Shown: positions 50,349 to 60,289 of the stretch, piece by piece
How positions within the stretch are numbered: the first letter of the stretch is position 1
How the letters are laid out: every line of letters begins with the position of its first letter
NCBI GenBank assembly: GCA_030077755.1
Contig: JAQJZZ010000014.1
Coordinates: 3,658,001-3,722,000, forward strand
Direction: 5' to 3'
DNA: 64,000 nt
From: Filosporella fistucella
Lineage: Eukaryota; Ascomycota; Leotiomycetes; Helotiales
Notes under the pieces: generated by a model
What the model was told of the DNA's origin: nothing
Database searches by the model: none
What the model saw: the letters and a program-made list of their open reading frames with translations, nothing else
Made by a program: the position numbers and the translations under genes

Positions 50349-51770
50349 CTACTCTGGCTTGCGAGCAATCATGAGATACATGGGTGTGAAAAGGCTGCTC
50401 TTGGCTCCAGCGACCAAAGCGTCTGCTGCCTTTGCCAGACTAGCCGCAGTTCGAGCGCTCCCAGTAGGGGCAAGTCGGATACACTCTAAAGCCTTCAAAA
50501 CTTTTTCCACGATTGCCCTCATGCCTCTCGTTAATCGGAGGATTGTGAAAAAATCCCAGATAGATCCCATATATTGGAAATCTCCGGCAAGCGGGTAGTA
50601 CCACGGGGCTTGATCAGGCCTGCGTGATAGATCCTCAGCATGCTGGAGATCGAAGCCTGCTGCCTTTATAGCCCGATGGGCTTCTGAAATAGAGACCATG
50701 TTGGCAATACCGTCTCCTTGCTCAATTCCTATTCGAATATCTCTGTGATCTGCGTTTGCAGGGTCATACTCATCAGTCATTAACCATTCATACACACCAA
50801 ATATCCCACCAGGCTTAAGCACCCGAAAGATCTCGGAATACACCCCCTCAAGGCTTGGGGCATGAACAGTAGCTTCTATCGCATACACAGCATCGAATGA
50901 GTTGTCCGGGAATGGCATTTGCTATTTTACATTTAGTTTCAAGGATCAGAGGTTGGTAGCAGTAAGATGCTTACCATGAAGTCAGCCTTGACGAATCTTA
51001 ATTGATCAGCAAGTCCATGTATTGCTGCGGCTCTTCCAGCTCGTTCAATCTGATAATCATTGATGTTCAAACCAGTGATATGCACACCAGCGAAAGTTGC
51101 AATTTCTCTGGCAGGCCCTCCGACACCACATCCAACATCAAGGACCTTCATTCCCGTTTGCAGGTTCATTTTGGCTGCGAGATAGTGTTCGTGGCGAGCG
51201 ATAGCTCCGAGGAACGGCTCATTTGCAGCAAATCGGCACTGCAACGAATTAGCGCTATAAATTGTCGAGAATCTAACAAACGGGTAGGTTGAAACCTGCT
51301 CGTAAGCTGATAGCAGTTGCTTCGCAGCAAATCTTGCAAGGTAGTAACAAGGAAAATAATGCATACGAAGTGAAATGATTGACACCACCCTTCTTCATAG
51401 AGCCCAGTGGCCAGGTCGTAATAGCTACACAATAACTGATTAGTCCTACAGCCATGCGGGGAGGTGAGCTCAGTATTTCTTACTTTCTTGTCAGGTTCAA
51501 GTAATCATGTCTCCGTTCCTAGCTTTTTAAAATGGTTTTAAGCAGAGGTGATGGAGTTGTAATGCTTACTTCACGATCCTGCTCAGTTTCAACTTTCGCA
51601 TCTTTGTCATCCCAGTATTTGAAGTATGAATCAGACACCACCTTTTGTGACTTTGAATCTTTGTTTAGCATGGCAAGGAGAGCAGAGTTCGAGGTTGCTG
51701 ATTTTCCATGCATTGCCACCTTGAAGGCTGCATCACGTTCGTGGTCCTGGTTGGCAATGATTCGAGACAT
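50349..51770 (-). CDS. ERG6: Sterol 24-C-methyltransferase (Erg6-type)
   Basis: Exons (minus) 51770-51570, 51518-51484, 51424-51367, 51238-50975 and 50921-50349 give 376 residues, the usual Erg6 length. The order is complete. [26 protein letters not shown] is followed by ARHEHYLAAKM. The SAM-binding motif I is VLDVGCGVGGPAREI (Asp132-Gly139). Then come GLNINDYQIERA, MPFPDNSFDAVYAIEATVHAP, EIFRVLKPGGIFGVYEW and PWYYPLAGDF. The enzyme adds the C-24 methyl group in ergosterol synthesis. It could be the only ERG6 or an extra paralogue; its position among accessory genes near repeat-rich DNA leaves that open. The 35-nt exon 2 is needed to complete EERRHDYLNLTRN. Confidence 0.92.
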
Positions 51771-53042
51771 GATTTCGGTGGGTTTGGGCAGAACCGATGC
51801 AGAGGGTTCGAATCAGCAAGAACAATTTCAAGTTACCTGACAATTCAGGGCACTTCAATGAATGCAAAGGTGTAAACATAGACGTAGTATATGTAGCTTC
51901 TGGAATTTCGAGGATGTTGACCAGGGGCATATGTCGCGGAGAAGACATGAAAGTGTTTAAGCTCTGGCACATAGTTTCGTGTTCGTGTTCGGTTCGAAAA
52001 ACTGTTGTGGGAAGTAGGGAGTATATTCTCTGGGTAATGGTACCTATGTTAGATGCCTACTTTAGCTGAGCAGAACCCGCTGGAGATAAAGGCAAATTTG
52101 AAACTTAGACCAAATTACACTGCAGTTGCTACAGCTTCACAATATCACAGTCGCTTATGCTATATGGGCGTATTCGTTTTCGGGAACGACATGCCAAGAG
52201 GACCCTGTGGTAACGAAAAGGGAAATGGTATCTTGGCATACCCAAAAATTAGGAATACCTTGTACACTTCTGCTGTAAAAAGATGTTCCTAAATATGCTT
52301 CCAGGATGTCGGTAATGTGTGAACAAATACTCTGGCAATCCATCAAGAGCGATACATTCACTTCCAGGCCGCGATTTCCATGGCTGAGGGTAGGCCAGGA
52401 GCATCTTCCTGCCGCTTCTTTGCAGCATGCAGATAATTTTAATCCAAGAGTTATTATACTCATTCGGCATATCTCATCCCAATTATTGCATTATAATAGG
52501 CTTTAAAATTGGGGCGGCTACCTAGGTCACATAGATGAACAGTCAGTGTGACGATATATGGGGTGACTCGCGTTTCCTTGGCGTGCGTGCTGATAAAGAG
52601 TGCTATGCGCGATTGTTCAGGCTATGTGTTTGTCCACAAGATTCCGAGATCCCTTTATTTCCGTCATATACTGTAAAAGGGCTCTGAAATCAGTGTTTAT
52701 TGTACTAGTCACGTGTGGGCACGTGTTCGGCTATTTTCTAGTGTTCTGCCATATCATTCCAGGGCTCGACCTTTTGTACTTAGAGACTTAGACAATTATG
52801 CCATAACTACTGAAAACCACCAGCTGCTTACCCTCCTTTTATTGTTTGTATTATTTGTGGTTCTGTTTACAATACATATGAACCTGGCATGGATCCTACA
52901 TGGGAAACGGTATGAGAGGTCAATCGCATTCCAACATATCATACTTCAGCCATAAACGATAGGGCACAGACGACCACCCCAGCCCCTCTAGATATATCGC
53001 TCGTTGAGTATAATGTCCATCTTCTCATTAGTATATGTGCTA
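51771..53042. other. Intergenic, no gene recognised
   Basis: About 1.3 kb upstream of the ERG6-type gene. Composition turns more AT-rich after 52000. No open frame with a recognisable product. Confidence 0.45.
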
Positions 53043-53373
53043 CTATGAGCTGGGAGTCAGTAAGCAGGAGCAAGCTGAGCTGACTCTCGAAAACACGTTC
53101 CAGAGCATGCAGATACCGCGTATGGCCTCACCAGGCTCAAATCCGTGACAATAAATTTTGTGTACTCGGCACAGAAAGCTTGAGACTCGTTAAGGCGGCC
53201 TGATATTCCTTCTGCACGAAGGGAACGAAGACAGTTATCTGCGTTGCAAGGACGTGGGTCGCGATACCGGTACCACATATCAAACATGCGTTTCGTCTGA
53301 AGGGGTGTGAATTCCTCGTAACACGAGCTGAATTCAAATATGTCAGAGCTTGTGATGGTTTCCAAACAAACAT
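53043..53373 (-). pseudogene. Fragment of a secreted Cys-rich domain, frameshifted
   Basis: The minus strand reads SSCYEEFTPLQTKRMFDMW, then CNADNCLRSLRAEGISGRL, ESQAFCAEYTKFIVTDLS and PYAVSACSG in one frame. It then continues as NVFSRVSSACSCLLTPSS to TAG at 53043 only after a one-base shift near 53100. The Cys spacing and the ending RVSSACSC resemble a domain found in secreted fungal glycoproteins. No signal peptide or upstream exon is evident. Most likely a relic; an unrecognised short intron is less likely. Confidence 0.42.
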
Positions 53374-53536
53374 GGGGACAAGGTATAAAAGAGAGAAATC
53401 ACTAGAAAGAAGGTATTGGTTTGAAGTATTCTTATCATGCCATTTTCAGGACCTATTTATGACAGAGGCTGACGCTGATATCACAGACTTATCCTTCCCT
53501 TCCTTCTCATCCTCGACGCTATCCTAGAGCCGTCCT

Positions 53537-54451
53537 TCAGAGCCTCCCGAAGAATGAGGCGAGCTTCTCGACCGCCTGGCTCACAAACTCAGGCTTGTCA
53601 TAGAGGGCAATATGCGTGGCGCCTTCAACGACGAACATTTCCTTTGGCCCTTCGGCCAGAGCAAAGGCTTGGTCGCTGTAGATCTTTGTGTCGGCGTCAC
53701 TTCCAGCAATCAGAAGCAGAGGTTGTGTCAAAAGGGTTGGGATCAGAGGGAAAACCGAGAAGGCGAACATCTTGTCCATGCTGGACATCAGGAAGAGACC
53801 CTTGGAGTTGGGATGCGCGCCGCGTGCCGTTCTGTAATAGTCATAACCCTCTCGAAGCATCGTGGGCGTCTGCTCGGTGATGTCTTCGAGCTTCTCGGGA
53901 ACGAAAGGGACGTAGACTGGGGCCGCGCCATTGGCTTCTGCGGTTCTCTGGCCTGCAGCTGCCTCGAGCGACTTGATCTGGTCCGCGGGAGGGATGGGGT
54001 TTCCGAAGAAAGCTCTGGCTGCTTCGCCCATTGGTGTTGCGCTGATTCCAGCGATGGCCTTGAACCGGCGTTCGGTCTGGGCCACGGCGAGCGCATACCC
54101 ACCACCAGCGCACACACCGTAGACACCCATACGGTCGGTATCAACGAAGGGCTGGGTTGTCAGGAAATCGGCCGCGGAACGGGCATCTTCCACTCTCATT
54201 GCCGGATCCTCCAGGAGACGTGGCTCTCCTCCGCTTGCACCTTGATAGCTGGAGTCATAGACGAGGACCACAAAGTCACGTGCGGCGAGCTTCTGCGCAT
54301 AGAGGCCGATAGTCTGCTCCTTAACGCCGCCTGCGGGATGAACTCCGACGAGTGCAGGGTATTTCTGACCTTGCTGGAAGTTGTCGGGAAGATAAAGATG
54401 CGCGGCGATGCGCACACCACGGTTTTGATAAGTGACATCCTTTGGCGCCAT
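53537..54451 (-). CDS. Alpha/beta hydrolase with cysteine nucleophile (dienelactone hydrolase-like)
   Basis: An intronless 304-residue frame. The fold is clear. ALVGVHPAGGVKEQ forms the oxyanion strand and VYDSSYQGASGGEPRLLEDP follows. The nucleophile elbow is YGVCAGGGYAL with Cys114 where most esterases have Ser. The acid is in IAGSDADTK (Asp252 or Asp254) and the base is in EGATHIALYD (His280). A Cys nucleophile is characteristic of dienelactone hydrolases. The gene has higher GC than its neighbours and no intron, and resembles bacterial proteins of the same layout, so transfer from bacteria is possible but not shown. It diverges from the Hsp31-like gene over a 750-bp shared promoter. Confidence 0.88.
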   Translation of the reverse strand: MAPKDVTYQNRGVRIAAHLYLPDNFQQGQKYPALVGVHPAGGVKEQTIGLYAQKLAARDFVVLVYDSSYQGASGGEPRLLEDPAMRVEDARSAADFLTTQPFVDTDRMGVYGVCAGGGYALAVAQTERRFKAIAGISATPMGEAARAFFGNPIPPADQIKSLEAAAGQRTAEANGAAPVYVPFVPEKLEDITEQTPTMLREGYDYYRTARGAHPNSKGLFLMSSMDKMFAFSVFPLIPTLLTQPLLLIAGSDADTKIYSDQAFALAEGPKEMFVVEGATHIALYDKPEFVSQAVEKLASFFGRL

Positions 54452-54690
54452 GATGTCTGCCTTCCTGATGGAATGTAATTAGGTAAAGTCGGAGAGTATT
54501 ATGTGTGAGCTGGAGGTGAAGATTTGCGGGAGCTTCGGATGGATGGAGAATGCAGATGAAAGTGTGTTTGGCGGATATAGGTAGATTTTGGATGCTGCGG
54601 GAAGCAGTGGGTTCAAATAAACTTGTGCTTGCAGCTGGCTTTTTGAGTGAGTCGAAGGAATGTAACTAATTCGATACATTTACATCGTAC

Positions 54691-54704
54691 GGCGGAGCTC
54701 CGCC
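54691..54704. promoter_or_regulatory. 14-bp perfect palindrome, CGG-N4-CCG
   Basis: GGCGGAGCTCCGCC is identical to its reverse complement. It contains inverted CGG triplets four bases apart, the form bound by many Zn2Cys6 dimers. It lies between two divergent genes and about 2.1 kb from a Zn2Cys6 gene. Confidence 0.5.
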
Positions 54705-55059
54705 AAGACTCTCACTCTCTCCCCCTCACACACACACACTCCTAATAGTAAATGTATATAAGGGTCTCTAGCGAATCAATGATTGGTGGGACACTATGTA
54801 TGTACGGGACGCCCAATAATAGCATTTTGAGTTGAGATCGCTCTGGACATAGACGCATCAAACCGTACTTAGGAGTTAAGAAAAAGCTTAAAACATGTGA
54901 GCGGTCACTCTGCCGGCCTGAAACTTCACGCGTGGTATGCATAAGGGATAAGGTGCATGCTACAAGTATGGCCTTGCATCGAAAAGGGTAAGCGATCCGG
55001 GAAGAGCTCGACAGTTTCAACAGCTCACCAGCTTAACAGCCAGCCTCCTTATCTCTAAA

Positions 55060-55074
55060 CGGAGGAGGGTGCCG
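55060..55074. promoter_or_regulatory. CGG-N9-CCG element
   Basis: CGGAGGAGGGTGCCG sits about 130 bp upstream of the Hsp31-like ATG. It is a second inverted CGG pair in the same divergent promoter, with a different spacing. Alone it could be chance. Confidence 0.3.
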
Positions 55075-55204
55075 CGAGGGTAAGTTCTAGTATCACCGAG
55101 GCTAATCGATACATACATAATTCTAATTATTCTCCACGTACCACGGCATCTTCACCCAAGCACTTTCTGATCAACTAATTGCTGTCTCATATATTCAATT
55201 CACA

Positions 55205-55980
55205 ATGGCTCCACGACCAAAACTCCTCTTCGTTCTGACCTCGTGGGATTCCCTCCCAGCAAAGGGCATCAAGACCGGTTTCTACCTCCCTGAGTTAGTG
55301 CACCCTTACAATGCTATCATCCCACTTGTGGATATTGTCATGGCTTCCCCCAAGGGTGGCGAGGCACCAGTAGATCCCTACTCGGTGGAGGATACAAAGA
55401 GTGACCCGGCCTGCGTGGACTTCTGGGAGAACAAGCAGGACGTCTGGAAGAAGACCGAGAAACTCGAGTCTTTCCTAGGAAGGGCCTCAGAGTTTGATGG
55501 GATCTTCTACGTCGGTGGTCACGGACGTGAGTTTTTGCTTGTTGTCGATTTTGAGCTGCATTGTTGAGGAATGGACTTGCTTACCTATTTCTTCTTCTAG
55601 CAATGTTCGATCTCGCAAACGACGAAACCTCCCACGCTCTGATCCGGGAGTTCTGGGAAGCGGGCAAGATCGTGTCGGCCATCTGCCACGGCCCGGCCGC
55701 ACTGGTCAACGTCAAGCTCGCCGATGGCTCATATCTGGTTGCTGGGAGCACGGTCACGGGCTTTTCGAATGCGGAAGAGGATGCTTATGATAATACGTCT
55801 TCGATGCCGTTCCTTCTGGAGACGGAACTGAAGAACCACCATGCGATCTATGTCAAGGCTGAACAGCCGTTTGGAGTGAAGACTGTTGTCAGTGGGAAGA
55901 ACGGAAAGTTGATTACGGGACAGAACCCGCCAAGCGCTGGAGTTATTGGGGGTGTTTTGTTAGAGGCTTTGAAAATATAA
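55205..55980 (+). CDS. HSP31: DJ-1/PfpI family protein, Hsp31-like glyoxalase III/chaperone
   Basis: Exons 55205-55526 and 55601-55980 give 233 residues. The family triad is in place. Glu30 (FYLPELVHPY) and Cys136-His137 (SAICHGPAAL, the nucleophile elbow) match the positions in yeast Hsp31. YVGGHGPMFDLAND spans the intron and fixes it. Other family blocks are DIVMASPKGGEAPVDPYS and ITGQNPPSAGVIGGVLLEAL. Family role: glutathione-independent conversion of methylglyoxal to lactate and protection under oxidative or stationary-phase stress. The shared promoter with a hydrolase suggests co-expression. Confidence 0.92.
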
Positions 55981-56797
55981 GAAAAGTCATTCAAAATGCT
56001 TAGCAATAGCGAAATGATATGAGGTATTTTTTTCACGAAACCGAGATTACCACAATCCTATCTACCAAGACAACATCAGCTTGATAAAAATAATACTACG
56101 CAGATTCCAAATTAGAGAGAGCAGCACTAATTACTAAGAGTAATAGAGCCTCTAGGGTAGCCGTTGTGATGTCTTGTTTGAATATATGAGGTATTCGCTG
56201 GGACTGAACATCCACTTCGGAGCCGCCCCTAGCTCTTGTTTGGCTTTAGGCTGACTCGTCACGTCCTTCGCGCCTCACTATTAGTGAACCTCTATGCGAA
56301 TTATATGGATATACTTGCTGTTTTGCTGAGCGGAGACATCCTATCCAAGCCCTACAACTTCCCAAGTGCTAGACCTTACAGGGTAAAGTTTAATGGAACG
56401 TGTCACTTAAGGGATTACTCTAAAGCATCCTTTGAACCGGTTGAGTCCAAATAAACCATATCACGTTGAGTGCAATTGGGTGTAAAGGACCTAACGGAAA
56501 GGTCCTAGCTCATGTGGCGTTATATTCACCTGCCCCCACATTGGCCTAATCAGGCTAGTGTTCCGCATCAGCCTGGTGAACCTTAAACTTGACTAGGATT
56601 TACATCATATTCTTAAACCCGACCTCTTAACTTTACCAGTACCAAGTCGTATATATCCAAACAAATATATCACCGGATCGCTTCCCTTTTATGACAGAGG
56701 TGTTTTGCTTTACCCTCTGATTCGCATGGTACACCCCCTCTTACCGCAAAGCACCTACCTGTCTCTTTGTAATGTACCTCAATTCCGTATCCAAGGC
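55981..56797. other. Intergenic, promoter of second Zn2Cys6 gene
   Basis: About 800 bp. No gene supported. The Zn2Cys6 gene is transcribed in the same direction as the Hsp31-like gene. Confidence 0.45.
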
Positions 56798-58295
56798 ATG
56801 GTCAATCGAGGTCGGCCTTCAAGGGACTGTCTTCCATGCAGGAAGAGGAAGCTCCGGGTATGAGCAGTTGTTTACCGAGCTCCGACACTTGACCTTTTAC
56901 TCTGTCCACAGTTATAGAAACATGCTGACCTTTGAGACGTAGTGCGATCTGCAGGTTCTGGTTTGCGGCCAATGCCAAAGAGCAAGGATCTTATGCCATG
57001 GGTATCGGAAAAGCGAGGATATGGTGTTCCACGACGAAACTAATGCAACGGAGCAGAAGGTGTTAGCCCGAAGATCGCTAGCTTTTCCAGCAAAGCTCGC
57101 GGTTCCAACACCGCTACCGTGGGATACCAGCTATCGAGAAGCCTTCTTCTCTTTGTATCTTACTAGATTTTCGCAAAGTCACAACTCTCTTGCTCCTCTC
57201 TACAGTCGAGCCTCTGTTGCGGGGCCACTGGCTTCCAGCGTCGACGCCATCAGCTTGGCCTTTGCGGCTTTCAGGTTCAACAGTCAAAACTTAAGGAATC
57301 TAGCAAAAGAATCGTATATGAACGCCATCCAGACTTTGAGTGAAGCCCTGTGCAATCCCAAAATCTGGACAAGTGACGAAACCCTTCAGGCTGTACTCCT
57401 CCTCGACCTTTGTGAGAAGTTTGCCGATTGTCATCTACAAAATACTAATCCCCCATGGATGATCCATATTAAAGGTGCAATGTCACTGGTCGAGGCACGG
57501 GGGAGCAGGAACTTTTCCAGCCAAATCTCCTACCAGCTGGCCAGTCGTGTGGCGGATGCAATGGCAATTAGTTGTGGATCTGCCGCCATCCCGGTTCCAG
57601 ACTCGTTGTCGACTTTACGGAGAACCATTGCTGGCTTCGTCTTCCACCCGAATTGGGAGTTTGCAGATTTGGTGGTCAGCGTCGCGAGTTTACGAGCGGA
57701 CCTTCGTAGCGGCAAACTTAAGGGTGAGGCCGCTGCCTACAGGGCGAGGGAGCTAGATCGTTCGTTTGCCGTGCTGCAAGAGCATCTCCCTCGGTCCTGG
57801 AAGCCTAAACGCGTCCCATGCGTTGAACAAGACACACGTATCTCGGGACACTACTACGACGTCTACCCAAGCCACGCCATAACCCAAATATGCAATGCTA
57901 TCAGGATGATGCGTCTAGAGATGAACAGCATATTGAGGGAGTACGACCAGCTTGATTCCGAAAATAGCGCCTCCAACGCCATTGACCGCATAGCACGTCA
58001 AATCTGCGACACAATCCCCCAGTTCATCATAGCAGAGGCTCGGCCAGAGAATGAATTGCCTTTCTCACCATTGCAGAGGCTACATTGCTGCAGCATGCTC
58101 TCACCGCTGTATATTACTGCCCAGCTCTCGACGGACGAGGACTTGCGAGGTTGGATCTCTCAAATATTGGAATATTTAGCTGAATGGGGAAGTCTTCAGA
58201 TGGCCAGGGCCATTGCCGATTTGCTGAAAACTAAATCAGACGTAGACTACTGGGCCGTGTGTAAATTGACTGGAAGTTATGCTCTGAATGCATAA
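56798..58295 (+). CDS. Zn(II)2Cys6 transcription factor
   Basis: Exons 56798-56857 and 56943-58295 give 470 residues. The start MVNRGRPSRDCLPCRKRKLRCD is typical of this class. The cluster is C11-X2-C14-X6-C21-X6-C28-X2-C31-X6-C38 and is split by the intron exactly before Cys21, a common intron position in this class. HGYRKSEDMVFHDET follows, as in Moc3-like regulators, then a helical fungal transcription-factor domain. The last exon ends about 220 bp before the AT-rich block. It may control the neighbouring hydrolase/Hsp31 pair, which carries CGG palindromes; this is inference. Confidence 0.87.
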
Positions 58296-58514
58296 AGGAC
58301 AGGAAGTCCCCCTGATCAACAATTGCAGTCCCAATACTTGCAGTAATTGCAGCCAATCTGGCACATTGTGACTGTTGCACCAAGGCGGAGATTCACCTCC
58401 ACGGTGTTGAAATGTCCTATTTCTGGCTTTCCCTTATAGCCATTTCCTTAACTAGCTTGAAAACACGAGATTTTAAGCACATGCATTTTAGTGCTACCTT
58501 GCCTCGGGTTTTAT
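58296..58514. other. Boundary between gene-bearing and AT-rich DNA
   Basis: 3' flank of the Zn2Cys6 gene with ordinary composition. The switch to nearly pure A/T occurs within a few tens of bases around 58510. Confidence 0.6.
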
Positions 58515-59250
58515 AATTAATTATATATTTAAAAAAAATTTAAATTTTTTTTTTATAAATATATTAATATAATTAAACCTTATAAATATATTAATATAAT
58601 TAAACCTTATAAATTTAAATATATTATTAATAAATTTAAATATATTATTAATAAATATAAAAGAATTATAATATTAATAAAAAAATTATAAATTTAATTA
58701 AAAAATATAAATTATTAAAATAATATTATTTTATTAGGTTTAAAATTACAAAATAAAATAAAATAAAAATTCTTAAAATTATTATAATAATAAAAGTTAT
58801 TTAAAATAATTATAAGATATAAAAATAAGAAATAAGTTTTATTTTAATAAAATTATTTTACAAATATTTAAAAAGATTTTATAAATTATTAAATATAATT
58901 AAATAATTAAAATTATATAAAATTATATATTTAATTATATATTATAATAATATCAATTTGATATATATATAACTTAAAATATAAAAATTATAAAATTATA
59001 TATAAAGCTAATAATATTTTAAATTTAAAATATATTTCTTTATTATATTATTGTTTTTTATAAAAAAAAGCTTACTTTTAAATATATTAATTTTAAATTA
59101 AATTATTTTACCTTAAATTATAATATTTTAAAATTAAGCCTTAAATTAAGGAAAAGCCTTTAAATTATTTCCTTTATCTTATATATATTATAAGAATATT
59201 TTAATATATTTTTATTCTATTACTTATAAAATAATAAGTCTTAAATAATA

Positions 59251-59684
59251 TATTAGATTTATAATTATTAAATCTTTTTAAAAACAAAATAAAATAAAAA
59301 AAAAATAAAAAAAAAATAAAAAACTTTTTAAGAAAAGATTTCTCATAATCTAATGATAATAAGTCACTATAAAATTATATATAAGCTTATTAATATTATT
59401 ATTACTTATATTATAAGTTATAGCTTCCTATTATGGCTTACCGTCTTTATATAAATATTTTTAAGGTTTTTGGACTTTTGAAAAGTTTTAATAACTTTGG
59501 ATTTTTAATTAATTAGCTAAATTAACGTAGTGTATTACGCGTTCTTATATATAATTATTAATTAATAATATCACATAGCCTATAATATTATTAATAATAT
59601 CACATAGCCTATAATATTATTAATATTAATAATAGATTTTTAATTAATAAAATTTATTAGAATTAATTATTTGAATATTTAAAT
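59251..59684 (+). repeat. LTR-like repeat copy A, truncated and most mutated
   Basis: It shares order and many words with copies B and C, including AAGAAAAGATTTCTCATAAT and GCTTCCTATTATGGCTTA. It has many C-to-T and G-to-A differences: copy B GTGGATTTCTAATCAATAG reads ATAGATTTTTAATTAATAA here. It lacks the right third. A 29-base unit containing ATCACATAGCC is tandemly duplicated at about 59563-59620. Confidence 0.75.
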
Positions 59685-59686
59685 TA

Positions 59687-60275
59687 TGTTAGATTTATAA
59701 TTATTAAAAAAAAAATTTTAAAATTTTTTTTTTAAAAGTTTTTTTTTTTAAAAAAAAAAAAAAGAGAAAACCTTTTAAGAAAAGATTTCTCATAATCTAA
59801 CCGTAATAAGTTACTATAAAATTATATATAAGCTTATTAATACTATTATTACTTATATTATAAGTTATAGCTTCCTATTATGGCTTAGCGTCTTTATATA
59901 AATAATATTAGGTTTTTGGACTTTTGGAAAATTCTAATAACTTTGGATTTCTAATCAATTAGCTAAAATTGACGTAATGGATTACGCGGTCTTATATGTG
60001 ATTATTAATTAATAATATCACATAGCTTATAATATTATTAATATTAATAGTGGATTTCTAATCAATAGAATCTACTAGAATTAATTATTTAAATATTTAA
60101 ATCGAGTCAATTCCTATATTTAAGAATTAAGTAAAAAGTTAAGTAAAAAATATACTTATTATTATTACTCCTTATTAATAAGCCTCACAGCTTAAGCGAT
60201 ACTTCTACCTTCTTTTGATATATATATATAATAAAGGTTTACCTATTACCTATATTATATATTTTATATCTTATA
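59687..60275 (+). repeat. LTR-like repeat copy B (5' LTR of the gag element)
   Basis: About 589 bp beginning TGTTAGATTTATAATTATT and ending TATATCTTATA, probably from an ancestral CTTACA end after a CpA-to-TpA change. It is nearly identical to copy C over about 550 bp. Retained G/C islands such as CTCACAGCTTAAGCGATACTT are shared with copy C. The position directly before a PBS-like island supports LTR identity. Confidence 0.72.
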
Positions 60276-60289
60276 GGTTACGAGCCCGG
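60276..60289 (+). other. Candidate primer binding site
   Basis: GGTTACGAGCCCGG directly follows LTR copy B and is a G/C island in AT-rich DNA. It differs by one base from the reverse complement of the anticodon-stem region of initiator tRNA-Met (GGTTATGAGCCC), the internal half-tRNA site used by several Copia-type elements. Confidence 0.35.

Larger units (their letters stand above)
54452..55204. promoter_or_regulatory. Shared divergent promoter of hydrolase and Hsp31-like genes
   Basis: About 750 bp between two divergent starts. It carries two CGG/CCG inverted elements (listed separately), a (CA)n run at 54727-54739 and a TATATAAG sequence near 54757. Confidence 0.55.

Noticed and set aside
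51800..51830. GGTTCGAATC, similar to a tRNA T-loop
   Set aside because: No matching acceptor, D or anticodon stem can be built around it.
53612..54478. Long plus-strand open frame of 288 codons
   Set aside because: It is antisense to the alpha/beta hydrolase; the translation has no family resemblance and arises from the codon bias of the real gene.
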